NCBI RefSeq assembly: GCF_014199955.1 | Contig: NZ_JACHOQ010000001.1 | Coordinates: 496,001-560,000, forward strand | From: Brevundimonas aurantiaca | GTDB lineage: Bacteria; Pseudomonadota; Alphaproteobacteria; Caulobacterales; Caulobacteraceae | Direction: 5' to 3' | Length of the DNA: 64,000 nt | Shown here: positions 54,257 to 64,000 of the stretch, piece after piece | Numbering within the stretch: position 1 is the stretch's first letter | How the letters are laid out: each line of letters begins with the position of its first letter | The notes under the pieces: generated by a model | Told to the model about the DNA's origin: nothing | The model's input: the letters and a program-made list of their open reading frames with translations, nothing else | Database searches by the model: none | Program-made: the position numbers and the translations under genes

Positions 54257-57235
54257 TTAGAAGGACTTGGTCAGGTTCACGAAGGCCGTGCGGCCCAGGT
54301 AGTCGTAGCCCGAGTACAGCGGGGCGTTGCCGACCCGGTTGTACACGCCCGCCGAGATGGTCGGGGGGTTTTCGTTGAACAGGTTGCGAACGCCCAGGGT
54401 GGCGGTCCAGCCGTCGGCCGAATACTGGACCGAGGCGTTGTGCAGCCAGTAGTCGTCCACCGCGAGGTCGTAGTCCGAGGTGACCGGATCTTCCTCATAG
54501 TAGGCGTAGCTGTCGGTGCCCTGGATCCATTCGACGCCATAGCGGACGCGCCATTGATCCCAAGCGTAGGAGACGTCGGCGGTGCCGGTGAACTCCGGAT
54601 TGTTGACCATGCCGGTGTAGTCGACCAGCGGGTCTTCCTCGAACAGCTTGTTGGAGATCTCCGTGTACTGGGTGATCGCCAGGTTCAGCAGGGCCGTGCC
54701 GGGACCGACGTCCTTGCGATAGCGGACCGTATAGTCCAGCCCCTTCACATTGTCGGTGGCCAGGTTCACGTAGCTGTCCGAGACCGTCAGGCTGTTGTCC
54801 GCCGGATCACGCGACACCAGGCGGCAGAAGCCGGCGTCGGCGGCGAAGTCTTCCGGGTTGGAGTCGTAGCAGCGGGTCAGGATTTCGCCTGCGCCGGTGC
54901 GCGACACGCCGTTCTCGACCTCGATCTCATAGTAGTCGACGGCGAAGGCCAGGTCGCCCCAGCTTGACGGCATCGGAGGACGCACGACCAGACCCAGGGT
55001 CATGTTGGTCGAGGTCTCGGCCGACAGGCCGGCCTCAGCGCCCCCTGCGGTGATCACCCGGACGCTGTTGGTGGACTGGAAGTCGCCGGCCAGGCCTTCG
55101 GACGCGCAGTTGGCGACGCGGTTGGGGTTCACGCCCGGCGCGCCGTAGTCGTTGCAGCGGTCGATCGAGTTCGACTGGAAGCCGCTGGTGGCGCCGACGA
55201 ACTGTTCGAACAGGGCCGGGGCCCGGTAGGAGGTGCCGTAGGTGCCGCGAACCGTGATCCAGTCGATCGGACGATAGACCAGACCGACCTTGTAGGTCGT
55301 GTCGTCGCCGTAGGAGTCATAGTCGGTGTAACGGGCCGAACCGTTCAGGGTCAGCTCGCGAACGCCAGGCAGATCAACCAGCAGCGGGGCCTCGATCTCG
55401 CCGAAGACTTCCTTCACCGAATCCGAACCGCGGGTGATGGCCGAGGTCGAATAGTTGTAGGTGTTGCCCAGCTGGCTATCCAGGCCCGGGGTGTCGTCGA
55501 TCTCGGACTCACGCCATTCGGCGCCGAAGAAGCCCATGACGCGGCCGGCGGGCAGGCTGAACAGCGGACCGTCGATGCCGATGCTGGCGACCTTCTCGAT
55601 GAACTCGGTCGTGCCGGTCACCGGACGGAAGACATAGTCCTTCCAGTCCTGCGGCAGGACGCCGCCGATGGTCTGGGTCGTCAGGGCCGGAGCCGCGACA
55701 CAGCCGGGGTTCGACGCCAGGGCGGCGCACTGGAAGCCGCCCGCGCCGTCGCTGACCACGTCCAGCGAAGCGATCAGATTGTCGGTCAGGAACTGTTCGC
55801 TGGTGTAGGTCGACTTGGACCGCGAATAGCTGACATAGGCGTCATAGCGCCATTCAGGCACGAAGAAGTCGCCCTTGATCCCGGCGACGTAGCGGCCGAA
55901 ATCGACTTCCTGTTCGGAGTGATCGTTGCCGTAGCCGATGAAGGCGCGCACGCCGACGTCTTGGCCCTGGTTCAGCCCTTGGTCGCCAAAGGCGACGCTG
56001 CCCTGCAGATTGGCGGGGATCAGGGGGCTGCCGACGGCGTAGTCCAGCGCCAGCTGGCGGTAACCGGTTTGCGACGACTTGCGCTGATTGAACAGGGCCT
56101 CGCCGTAGATTTCAGCATTGCCCAGGGCGTTCAACTGATAGCCGGCTTCGCCGTACAGGGTGGTGATCTCGACCGGCGAGATCAGCGACTCGTTCAGCAT
56201 CCGGTCTTCGAAGGTGTCGCGGACGTTCAGGTCGTTGCCCGGGCCGCCCACGCCTTCAAAGCCGACCAGACCGGTCGTGACGGCCGAGTTCGGACGCCAG
56301 CGGTTGAAGGTCGTGCCGGTCGCGCCCGGCGCCGCGACGCCGGTCGTAGCGCCCGTGGCGATCGTGTTGATCGTCACGCCGTTCGAGCCGGTCGTGGTGA
56401 CCGGATAGCATTTCGACTGGCCGGTCAGCGGGTCGATATAGTCCTGGCCGTTGCGGAAGCCGTCGGTCTGGCAACGGGTGAACTCGCGGTCGCGCAGGGT
56501 CAGTTCGTCGCGCTCGTAGCGCTCGATCGAACCGGCGGCGCGCCAGCGATCGCCGCGAACGCCTGCGGTCAGCGACAGACGGGTCGAACCGCCCGCGCCA
56601 TTGGCCTCCAGGGGCTCGTTGCGCTGTCCTTCAAAGACCAGGCCTTCGAAGTTCTGGCGGGTCTGGATATTGACCACCCCGGCGACGGCGTCGGAGCCGT
56701 AGACCGAAGAGGCGCCGTCGCGCAGCACTTCGACCCGGTCGATCATGGCGGTCGGCAGGACGTTCAGGTCAGCCGCGCCGACCGAACCGCGCGAACCGGC
56801 CGGCGAAACGCGACGGCCGTTCAGCAGCACCAGAGTCCGGCTCGGGCTCATGCCGCGCAGGCCGATGGTGTTGGCGCCGGGGCCGCCGTCGGTGACATAG
56901 CCGCCGTAGGCGTTGTTGATTTGGGACGTGCCGCCGGTCACGGCGGTGCTTTGCAGCGCCTCAGTGATCGAGGCGAAGCCCTGCAGGGTCGCCTCTTCGC
57001 GCGTCACCACCTGGGTCGGCGAGGGCGCATTGTAGTTGTCGCGCCGGATGCGCGAGCCGATGACGACGATGTCCTCGACCTGGGCGGAGCCGTCCTGGGC
57101 CGCCGTTCCGTCCTGAACCACGGCGGCGTCCTGGGCCAAGGCGCCGGAAGCGGCCAAGACCGAGATAGAAGCGGCCAATCCCCCGACAATAGTCGAAGAA
57201 AGAAGAGTGTTTTTACGAGTACGCATACGCCCCAT
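54257..57235 (-). CDS. TonB-dependent outer-membrane receptor (992 aa)
   Basis: Signal peptide to about residue 35 (ends GALAQ), then a TonB-box-like VEDIVVIGSRIRRDNYN, plug domain (SITEALQSTAVTGGTSQINN, LRGMSPSRTLVLLNGRRVSP, DGASSVYGSDAVAGVVNIQT) and a 22-strand-type barrel ending LTKSF with the canonical C-terminal Phe. It is only distantly similar to the receptor at 2403-5744 (shared GSRIRR and SSVYG-DAV motifs). Substrate unknown. Start ATG 57235; ATG 57226 is also possible. Confidence 0.93.
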   Translation of the reverse strand: MGRMRTRKNTLLSSTIVGGLAASISVLAASGALAQDAAVVQDGTAAQDGSAQVEDIVVIGSRIRRDNYNAPSPTQVVTREEATLQGFASITEALQSTAVTGGTSQINNAYGGYVTDGGPGANTIGLRGMSPSRTLVLLNGRRVSPAGSRGSVGAADLNVLPTAMIDRVEVLRDGASSVYGSDAVAGVVNIQTRQNFEGLVFEGQRNEPLEANGAGGSTRLSLTAGVRGDRWRAAGSIERYERDELTLRDREFTRCQTDGFRNGQDYIDPLTGQSKCYPVTTTGSNGVTINTIATGATTGVAAPGATGTTFNRWRPNSAVTTGLVGFEGVGGPGNDLNVRDTFEDRMLNESLISPVEITTLYGEAGYQLNALGNAEIYGEALFNQRKSSQTGYRQLALDYAVGSPLIPANLQGSVAFGDQGLNQGQDVGVRAFIGYGNDHSEQEVDFGRYVAGIKGDFFVPEWRYDAYVSYSRSKSTYTSEQFLTDNLIASLDVVSDGAGGFQCAALASNPGCVAAPALTTQTIGGVLPQDWKDYVFRPVTGTTEFIEKVASIGIDGPLFSLPAGRVMGFFGAEWRESEIDDTPGLDSQLGNTYNYSTSAITRGSDSVKEVFGEIEAPLLVDLPGVRELTLNGSARYTDYDSYGDDTTYKVGLVYRPIDWITVRGTYGTSYRAPALFEQFVGATSGFQSNSIDRCNDYGAPGVNPNRVANCASEGLAGDFQSTNSVRVITAGGAEAGLSAETSTNMTLGLVVRPPMPSSWGDLAFAVDYYEIEVENGVSRTGAGEILTRCYDSNPEDFAADAGFCRLVSRDPADNSLTVSDSYVNLATDNVKGLDYTVRYRKDVGPGTALLNLAITQYTEISNKLFEEDPLVDYTGMVNNPEFTGTADVSYAWDQWRVRYGVEWIQGTDSYAYYEEDPVTSDYDLAVDDYWLHNASVQYSADGWTATLGVRNLFNENPPTISAGVYNRVGNAPLYSGYDYLGRTAFVNLTKSF

Positions 57236-57296
57236 TCACAAACAGTATTGATACACTACTTAGATCGGTAGCCGGGTAACAAAGGTATATATCACC

Positions 57297-57313
57297 GATA
57301 CATCAAATGTATC
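57297..57313. promoter_or_regulatory. Inverted repeat GATACAT-CAA-ATGTATC upstream of the receptor gene
   Basis: A perfect 7-bp inverted repeat with 3-nt spacer, 61 bp before the receptor ATG in an AT-richer gap (57236-57330). It resembles a repressor operator. The gap 57314-57546 toward uvrB shows nothing further of note. Confidence 0.45.
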
Positions 57314-57550
57314 AGTTCTGTGACCCTGTTAAGGATCGGGAATACGGGCCGCAACCAAAAAGTCGCACAAACGTACGATTAGCGACGAAAAACCGAAAAA
57401 CAGCAGCCACGTCGCGGCATATCGAAGCATGTTCTTTTCGCGTAGTGACGTTTTGTCGCCATTTTTTGGCCCACCTGCGCCACATTCTGCGCGCTACAGG
57501 CGCTCTTCGGCTCTCTGGCGCCCTTGCCGTCGCCGCACTAAGTTCTGTTC

Positions 57551-59908
<2,358 letters not shown>

Positions 59909-59921
59909 GGGCCTCCCGCTT

Positions 59922-60054
59922 CCTTCTCCCCTTGCGGGAGAAGGTGGCCGAGCGAAGCGAGGTCGGATGAGGGGTCACGCTGGCCCTAACGATCCACGCC
60001 GAACCGACCCCTCATCCGGCCCTTCGGGCCACCTTCTCCCGCAAGGGGAGAAGG
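59922..60054 (+). repeat. Palindromic repeat, family 2, copy 1 (complete)
   Basis: Arms of 26 bp (59922-59947 and 60029-60054) are exact inverted copies. Each arm is itself a hairpin, CCTTCTCCC-N5-GGGAGAAGG. The centre has GGATGAGGGGT and ACCCCTCATCC. It follows uvrB by 13 bp and may end its transcript. Confidence 0.88.
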
Positions 60055-60081
60055 GACACGCAATTTAGAGGTAACCTTCGC

Positions 60082-61149
60082 TCAGGGCTTTTCGGAGCCT
60101 TCAAGCTCTTTGATCCGCTTCTCGATCTGATCAGACAGTTGATAGATGTCCGTCAGGTCGCCGATCAGATGTCGGGTTTCGTCCTTGTCGGAGAAGGTGC
60201 CGACATACTTCTTGGTGACGCCGTTGAAGTGCAGGCGGGCGATGGTCTTGCGGTTGTTGTCGTCCAGCAGGATCGCGCAATAGGACTGGGCGTCGCGCAT
60301 GACGATGCGTTTGGGCTTTACGACTTTAGAGGCGATGGCCTGGATGATGTGGAAGCCGGACACCTCTTCTTCCGTTGTCACGACGATTTCCGGATCGCTC
60401 GGCGGGGCTTCGTCTTGGTCGGTCATAGACGGGCCGGTCGCGTTCAGGGCCGTGGACAGGCGCTCGTTGACCTTGTCGCGAATGATCGAAGAAAAGGTCG
60501 CCACGACCATTTTGCCGAAATTCTCGCGTACCTGAGCAGTGACGCGCCCCTCGTGGACACGGGTGGCCATCATCCGCACGAACTCCTCCGAGGGCTCGGC
60601 CATCTCTTTTTCCAGTTCCTTGCGAAGCATGGACTGGAGTTTCAGCAGTCCCGCTTCCTGAACGATCTTGTCGATGTCGAACGAGAGCTTGGTGAATTTC
60701 TCGACCGTGCGGCCATCGGTCGGCTTCAGCGCGTCCATGCTGAAGGTGAAGAACGGCTTGTCGTCCATCTTGTTGGTGGCTTCGACGTCGGAATAGAACT
60801 GGTAGACGACGCCGTTGGTCAGGATAGCCAGCCGGGCATCCGTCACCGAGAAATAGCGAAACAACTGGCTGGCGTGGTTGAGGTTTAGCGCCACATTGCT
60901 AGGCTTACACTCGATCAGAATGCGGATCTTGCCACCATGGCAGATGGCGTAATCGACCTTCTCACCCTTCTTGGTGCCGACGTCGGCTGTATATTCCGGA
61001 ATGACCTCGGACGGGTTGAACACGTCGTAGCCCAGCGCTTGGATGAAGGGCATGACCAAGGCCGTCTTTGCGGCCTCTTCGGTCAGCAACACCTCTCGAT
61101 GCTCCATCGTGCGTTTCTGAAGTTCGCCCAGTTTCGTTTGAATGTCCAA
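60082..61149 (-). CDS. HsdR-N/COG4748-like predicted restriction endonuclease
   Basis: A 355-aa protein. Residues about 25-135 resemble the type I HsdR N-terminal PD-(D/E)xK domain: VMPFIQALGYDVFNPSEVIP, EYTADVGTKKGEKVDYAI with the catalytic Asp, and ILIECKPSN with ExK. A helical middle and a C-terminal beta domain (SYCAILLDDNNRKTIARLHF) follow. Stand-alone proteins of this shape are called type IV-like restriction enzymes. TTG 61149 is chosen because GGGGGAAAG precedes it and the family start follows. No methylase or helicase partner is adjacent. Confidence 0.82.
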   Translation of the reverse strand: MDIQTKLGELQKRTMEHREVLLTEEAAKTALVMPFIQALGYDVFNPSEVIPEYTADVGTKKGEKVDYAICHGGKIRILIECKPSNVALNLNHASQLFRYFSVTDARLAILTNGVVYQFYSDVEATNKMDDKPFFTFSMDALKPTDGRTVEKFTKLSFDIDKIVQEAGLLKLQSMLRKELEKEMAEPSEEFVRMMATRVHEGRVTAQVRENFGKMVVATFSSIIRDKVNERLSTALNATGPSMTDQDEAPPSDPEIVVTTEEEVSGFHIIQAIASKVVKPKRIVMRDAQSYCAILLDDNNRKTIARLHFNGVTKKYVGTFSDKDETRHLIGDLTDIYQLSDQIEKRIKELEGSEKP

Positions 61150-61229
61150 GGCTTTCCCCCTTATTGAACAACGATAGCTAAGCCGCAACCGGCACGGGAG
61201 TCTAGCGCCGTCGGCGGACAATCAATCTG

Positions 61230-61318
61230 GATGAGGGGTTTCACTGGCCCTGACGGTCCACGACGAACCGACCCCTCATCCGGCCCTGCGGGCCACCTTC
61301 TTCCGCAGGGGGAGAAGG
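61230..61318 (+). repeat. Palindromic repeat, family 2, copy 2 (left arm lost)
   Basis: The central GGATGAGGGGT...ACCCCTCATCC and the right arm CCACCTTCTTCCGCAGGGGG are present, but the outer left hairpin is absent. It lies in the divergent gap between the HsdR-N-like and DUF3883 genes; that gap (61150-61386) contains nothing else clear. Confidence 0.8.
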
Positions 61319-61386
61319 AAGGGCGATTAGCGCCCTGGTAAAGACCGTCACCGTCATACTAACCTAAGGTTGGTGGGGAGACTGGG

Positions 61387-62286
61387 TTGGTCGATCAGGG
61401 CAAGTATGGCCGCAACTGGGATGATGAGGAGTTGGACCTCATCGTCGCCGACTATTTCGCCATGCTCGACGACGCCGTCTCTGGTCGTCCGCTGGTCAAG
61501 TTGCACCATGCCAAGGCCTTGTCACAGCAGATCGGCCGCACGGTCGGCTCGGTCGGTCAGAAGTACGGAAACATCTCCGCCGTCCTGACCGAGCTGGGCA
61601 TGCCAAAGCTGAACGGTTTCGGTAGTCGGCCGAACTACCAAGAGGCCATCTTCTCCGCACTGGAACGCCATCTCGACCAGCACCCAGCCGCTTGGGACAT
61701 CGGGATGCCATTGCGCGACTCCCTGCGGGCCCAAGCGGCCGAACAGCCGATATATGGAAGCGGGGTGTCAGAGCCCTCGACCGTGTTTGAGCCGGCGCCC
61801 CTGCTGATGACCGCGGCCCCTCCCCTTGGCGCGGAGAGGCCCCGGCGACCCGCGGGCCTGTCGCGACTGGTTCGGAAGTTCGATCCGGCGGCTCGCGATC
61901 AGCGGAACCGGCAGCTTGGCTTGTTAGGCGAGGAGCGCATCTTCCATCACGAACGCGCCCATCTGATCGCCCATGACCGGGCGGATCTAGCGAAGAAGGT
62001 CGAATGGACGTCGCAGGAGCGCGGAGACGGAGCCGGGTACGACATCCGCAGCTTCGATCCGACGAATGGTCGTGAGCGACTGATCGAGGTGAAGGCCACG
62101 CGCGGCGGCGCATCGACGGACTTCTTCCTCACGCGAACGGAATGCGAGGTGGCGCAGGAGCGGCCTGACGCATGGCGGCTTTACCGGGTGCATAGCTTGC
62201 CCGTCCGGCCGGAATTCTTCGTCCTCGCGCCGCCGCTGGAAAGCGCGGTGGTGCTGACGCCGGAGGCGTGGCGGGCGTCCTTCTGA
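61387..62286 (+). CDS. DUF3883 nuclease-fold protein
   Basis: A 299-aa protein starting at TTG 61387 (SD GGGGAG). The N-terminal 90 residues resemble a DNA-binding/HTH region (NWDDEELDLIVADYFAML... IGRTVGSVGQKYGN). The C-terminal DUF3883 domain (about 180-299) has a PD-(D/E)xK layout: EERIFHHERAHLI, GAGYDIRSFDP with Asp, RLIEVKATRG with ExK, and FFLTRTECEVAQE. DUF3883 proteins are often found in defence loci. Partner not evident. Confidence 0.8.
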   Translation: MVDQGKYGRNWDDEELDLIVADYFAMLDDAVSGRPLVKLHHAKALSQQIGRTVGSVGQKYGNISAVLTELGMPKLNGFGSRPNYQEAIFSALERHLDQHPAAWDIGMPLRDSLRAQAAEQPIYGSGVSEPSTVFEPAPLLMTAAPPLGAERPRRPAGLSRLVRKFDPAARDQRNRQLGLLGEERIFHHERAHLIAHDRADLAKKVEWTSQERGDGAGYDIRSFDPTNGRERLIEVKATRGGASTDFFLTRTECEVAQERPDAWRLYRVHSLPVRPEFFVLAPPLESAVVLTPEAWRASF

Positions 62287-62334
62287 CCCCTCATCCGGCC
62301 CTGCGGGCCACCTTCTCCCGCAGGGGGGAGAAGG
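62287..62334 (+). repeat. Palindromic repeat, family 2, copy 3 (right half)
   Basis: Only CCCCTCATCCGGCCC plus the right-hand hairpin ending GGGGGAGAAGG is present. It starts at the base after the DUF3883 stop codon and its end supplies the SD of the next gene. Confidence 0.8.
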
Positions 62335-62345
62335 AGGTTGCAATC

Positions 62346-62723
62346 TTGGCGAGTGTTGCGCACAATCTGAATATGGACGACTGGCTGCAATCCCGCGCCA
62401 AACAGATGCGCCGCGAGCCCGTCCATTATGAGCGGCGGCTGTGGGGCCTGTTGCGGGATCGGCGGCTGGCGGGGCTGAAGTTTCGGCGACAGATGGTGAT
62501 CGGGCGGTATATCGTCGACTTCGTCTGCCTGAGGCATCGGCTGATCGTCGAGGCGGACGGGCCGCAGCATGACGACCAGATCGAGGACGCCGAGCGGGAC
62601 GCCTGGCTGCGCGAACAGGGGTTTTGGGTGCTGCGGTTTCCGAATGGGATGATCGGGAACCAGCGGGAAGCGGTGCTGTCGGCCATTGTGGCGGCGACGG
62701 AGGAAAGACTGACGCGCGACTGA
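62346..62723 (+). CDS. DUF559 endonuclease-domain protein
   Basis: A 125-aa protein with the Vsr-like fold: RRLWGLLRDRRLAGLKFRRQ, IGRYIVDFVCLRHRLIVEADG with catalytic D and E, and WLREQGFWVLRFPNGMI. DUF559 proteins are very common and mostly uncharacterised; some are linked to repair or mobile DNA. TTG 62346 is chosen because AGGAGG lies 8 nt upstream; ATG 62373 is the alternative but lacks an SD. Confidence 0.85.
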   Translation: MASVAHNLNMDDWLQSRAKQMRREPVHYERRLWGLLRDRRLAGLKFRRQMVIGRYIVDFVCLRHRLIVEADGPQHDDQIEDAERDAWLREQGFWVLRFPNGMIGNQREAVLSAIVAATEERLTRD

Positions 62724-62728
62724 GGCTT

Positions 62729-62858
62729 CCTTCTCCCCTTGCGGGAGAAGGTGGCAGCCGAAGGCTGACGGATGAGGGGTTACACCGGCTCTGACGGTTC
62801 AGGCTGAACGACCCCTCATCCGGCCCTGCGGGCCACCTTCTCCCGCAAGGGGAGAAGG
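62729..62858 (+). repeat. Palindromic repeat, family 2, copy 4 (complete)
   Basis: Same arms as copy 1: CCTTCTCCCCTTGCGGGAG at the left and GGGAGAAGG at 62850-62858, with the GGATGAGGGGT centre. It begins 5 bp after the DUF559 stop. Confidence 0.88.
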
Positions 62859-62908
62859 AGATGGGCCACGTCCGGTTCTGGCGTAACGGCGGTTTAGGCC
62901 GTGGGGAC

Positions 62909-63535
62909 ATGAGCCAGGGCATTCACCGCAAGATCCGATCCGACGCCGTCTGGGCCGAGGTGCGCAAGGCGTGGGAGGATGGGGAGACCGCGCGGTCGGT
63001 CGCGCGGCGGTATGACGTCGGGGTGCACGCCCTGTGGAAGCGGCGCGAGGCGGAGGGCTGGGCGCGGCCGGAGCCGAAGGCGGGGCCGGTGGAGCCGGCC
63101 GAGGGCTGGGGCGCCTATGTGCAGGGGCGGCGCGACGCCTTCGAGGCGCGCCTGGCGGATGCGCGGGCGCTGGCGGAATGTCTGGTCGAGGCGATGAAGG
63201 ACGAGCGGCTGACGCGGGCGCCGCACTGGCATATTCCGTGGCTGTATCGCTGGCGCGCCGACCATCTGGGCCCCGAGGCGGCGGCGCGGGACCGGGAACG
63301 GGCGGTGGAGATGGGGTATGTCTGGGCCGAGGCGTTCTGGGACGAGGACGGGGCGCTGAGGCCGCTTTACCGACTGGATGCAGAGATGGCGCGTCTGCAC
63401 CCGCAGGAGTGGCGCCGGGCGGTGGGCGTGCCGGAGGGGGTGGAGGTGGGACTCCTTCTTCCCTTGCGGGAGAAGGTGGGCGACCCTCGGGCTTGTCCCG
63501 AGGGGAGGTCGGATGAGGGGTTGCACCAGCCCTGA
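62909..63535 (+). CDS. Hypothetical HTH-like protein whose C-terminus runs into a repeat
   Basis: Not recognised. The N-terminal half (SQGIHRKIRSDAVWAEVRKA, GETARSVARRYDVGVHALWK) looks like a resolvase/terminase-type HTH. The middle (WGAYVQGRRDAFEARLADAR... WHIPWLYRWRADHLG) is helical and Trp-rich. From about residue 183 the reading frame is inside repeat copy 5 (LLPLREKVGDPRACPEGR), which supplies the stop. ATG 62909 is favoured; ATG 62861, next to a repeat-derived SD, is possible. Confidence 0.6.
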   Translation: MSQGIHRKIRSDAVWAEVRKAWEDGETARSVARRYDVGVHALWKRREAEGWARPEPKAGPVEPAEGWGAYVQGRRDAFEARLADARALAECLVEAMKDERLTRAPHWHIPWLYRWRADHLGPEAAARDRERAVEMGYVWAEAFWDEDGALRPLYRLDAEMARLHPQEWRRAVGVPEGVEVGLLLPLREKVGDPRACPEGRSDEGLHQP

Positions 63536-63600
63536 CGGTCCACGCCGAACCGACCCCTCATCCGGCCCTGCGGGCTACCTTCTCCCGCAAGGGGAGAAGG
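63454..63600 (+). repeat. Palindromic repeat, family 2, copy 5 (complete)
   Basis: Left arm CCTTCTTCCCTTGCGGGAGAAGG begins at 63454 inside the preceding reading frame. The right arm ends at 63600. The centre contains an extra inverted stretch (GGGCTTGTCCC) compared with copies 1 and 4. Confidence 0.85.
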
Positions 63601-63655
63601 AAGAAGTTGAGCGCGGCGGTCTCCATTTCGGCGGCCAAGCCATCCCCTGATCGTT

Positions 63656-63826
63656 CGTCATCCTCCGGCAAGCCGCGCCGGCCGCCGCGCCCCGGTCGCC
63701 ACCTGACCATGGATGGCCGATAACCTGACCGAGTGCATGCACGAAGAGGCGGCTCGCTTGCGCGCCGAGATCAAGCGTATGAAGAAGATGGACCTGGAGT
63801 TCGCCCAGGACATGATGAGCAGCTGA
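63656..63826 (+). pseudogene. uvrB fragment with internal deletion
   Basis: Bases 63680-63745 align by eye to uvrB 59125-59200 (CGCGCCGGC-NNCCGC, GGTCNCCACC-TGACC, ATGGCCGANNACCTGACCGA, ATGCACGAA). After GAA the sequence jumps to the uvrB UVR-motif region (59736-59800). From ATG 63713 it can encode 37 aa, MADNLTECMHEEAARLRAEI then KRMKKMDLEFAQDMMSS. It may be a decayed duplicate or a residual UVR micro-protein. Same strand and orientation as uvrB. Confidence 0.72.
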
Positions 63827-63852
63827 GCCCCTGCGGCGATCGAGACCTGACC

Positions 63853-64000
63853 CATGATACGTCTTTATGTGACCGGCGACCTGTCGCCCGGCGCCGCCGT
63901 CGCCCCGACCCTGGACCAGTCCCGCTACCTCACCCAGGTGATGCGGCTGAAGGCGGGCGACGAACTGCTGGTCTTCAACGGCCGCGACGGGGAATGGCGC
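63853..64000 (+). CDS. rsmE: RsmE, 16S rRNA m3U1498 methyltransferase (5' part only)
   Basis: The first 49 codons are present, and the gene runs off the window. The product begins MIRLYVTGDLSPGAAV and has the PUA-like N-terminal pattern QSRYLTQVMRLKAGDELLVF followed by NGRDGEWR, as in RsmE, which methylates U1498 of 16S rRNA. It lies 26 bp after the uvrB fragment. Confidence 0.85.

Noticed and set aside
62894..63526. 210-aa minus-strand frame opposite the HTH-like gene
   Set aside because: Pro/His/Arg-rich shadow frame; part of it is repeat sequence read backwards.

Overview
The window is high-GC alphaproteobacterial DNA, most likely Caulobacterales and plausibly Brevundimonas. Supporting signs are GANTC sites and a CtrA-like box in front of ftsZ, two large TonB-dependent receptors, an HWE-family histidine kinase, EcfG/sigma-T type promoters (GGAAC-N16-CGTT) and a GTTC-N7-GTTC LexA-type box at uvrB. 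Species is inferred, not proven. No rRNA, tRNA or CRISPR array was seen.

Layout. 1-12.5 kb (minus strand) is a division and cell-wall cluster read murC, vapBC, murB, ddl, ftsQ, ftsA, TonB receptor, ftsZ, lpxC. It is interrupted twice: a VapBC-type toxin-antitoxin pair sits between murC and murB, and a 1113-aa TonB receptor sits between ftsA and ftsZ. 12.6-26.2 kb is mostly housekeeping: cstA with its small YbdD-like partner, an SDR, a HAD phosphatase, a RraB-like protein, carB, a DAACS symporter, a GST, greA, an ELM1-family protein and trxB. 26.2-35.9 kb is a sensing and stress block: response regulator, HWE kinase, Dps, a large hybrid PAS kinase, a glycine-zipper lipoprotein, and two paralogous SleB-like hydrolases. 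Two genes here have good sigma-T promoter matches. 35.9-40.4 kb is the NAD operon nadA, M50 protease, nadB, nadC with a perfect inverted repeat upstream. 40.4-42.1 kb is an autonomous-looking operon of two paralogous six-TM proteins and an XRE regulator behind a palindrome-rich promoter.

42.3-50 kb holds ilvA, a LamG lipoprotein, an Ada-like regulator whose AlkA part lacks its catalytic core, ogt, a CVNH protein, an SLC13/RCK transporter and a PadR-HAAS pair. 50-54.2 kb is a restriction locus: a type IIG-like restriction-methylation gene broken near its C-terminus by an out-of-frame deletion, followed by an Mrr-like endonuclease. A second TonB receptor and uvrB follow.

59.9-63.9 kb is an accessory islet. 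It carries three predicted nuclease-fold genes (HsdR-N/COG4748-like, DUF3883, DUF559) and one unknown gene, interleaved with five copies of one palindromic repeat. It lies between intact uvrB and a decayed uvrB fragment in the same orientation, just before rsmE (cut by the window end). This islet and the XRE/two-membrane-protein operon are the best candidates for something undescribed.
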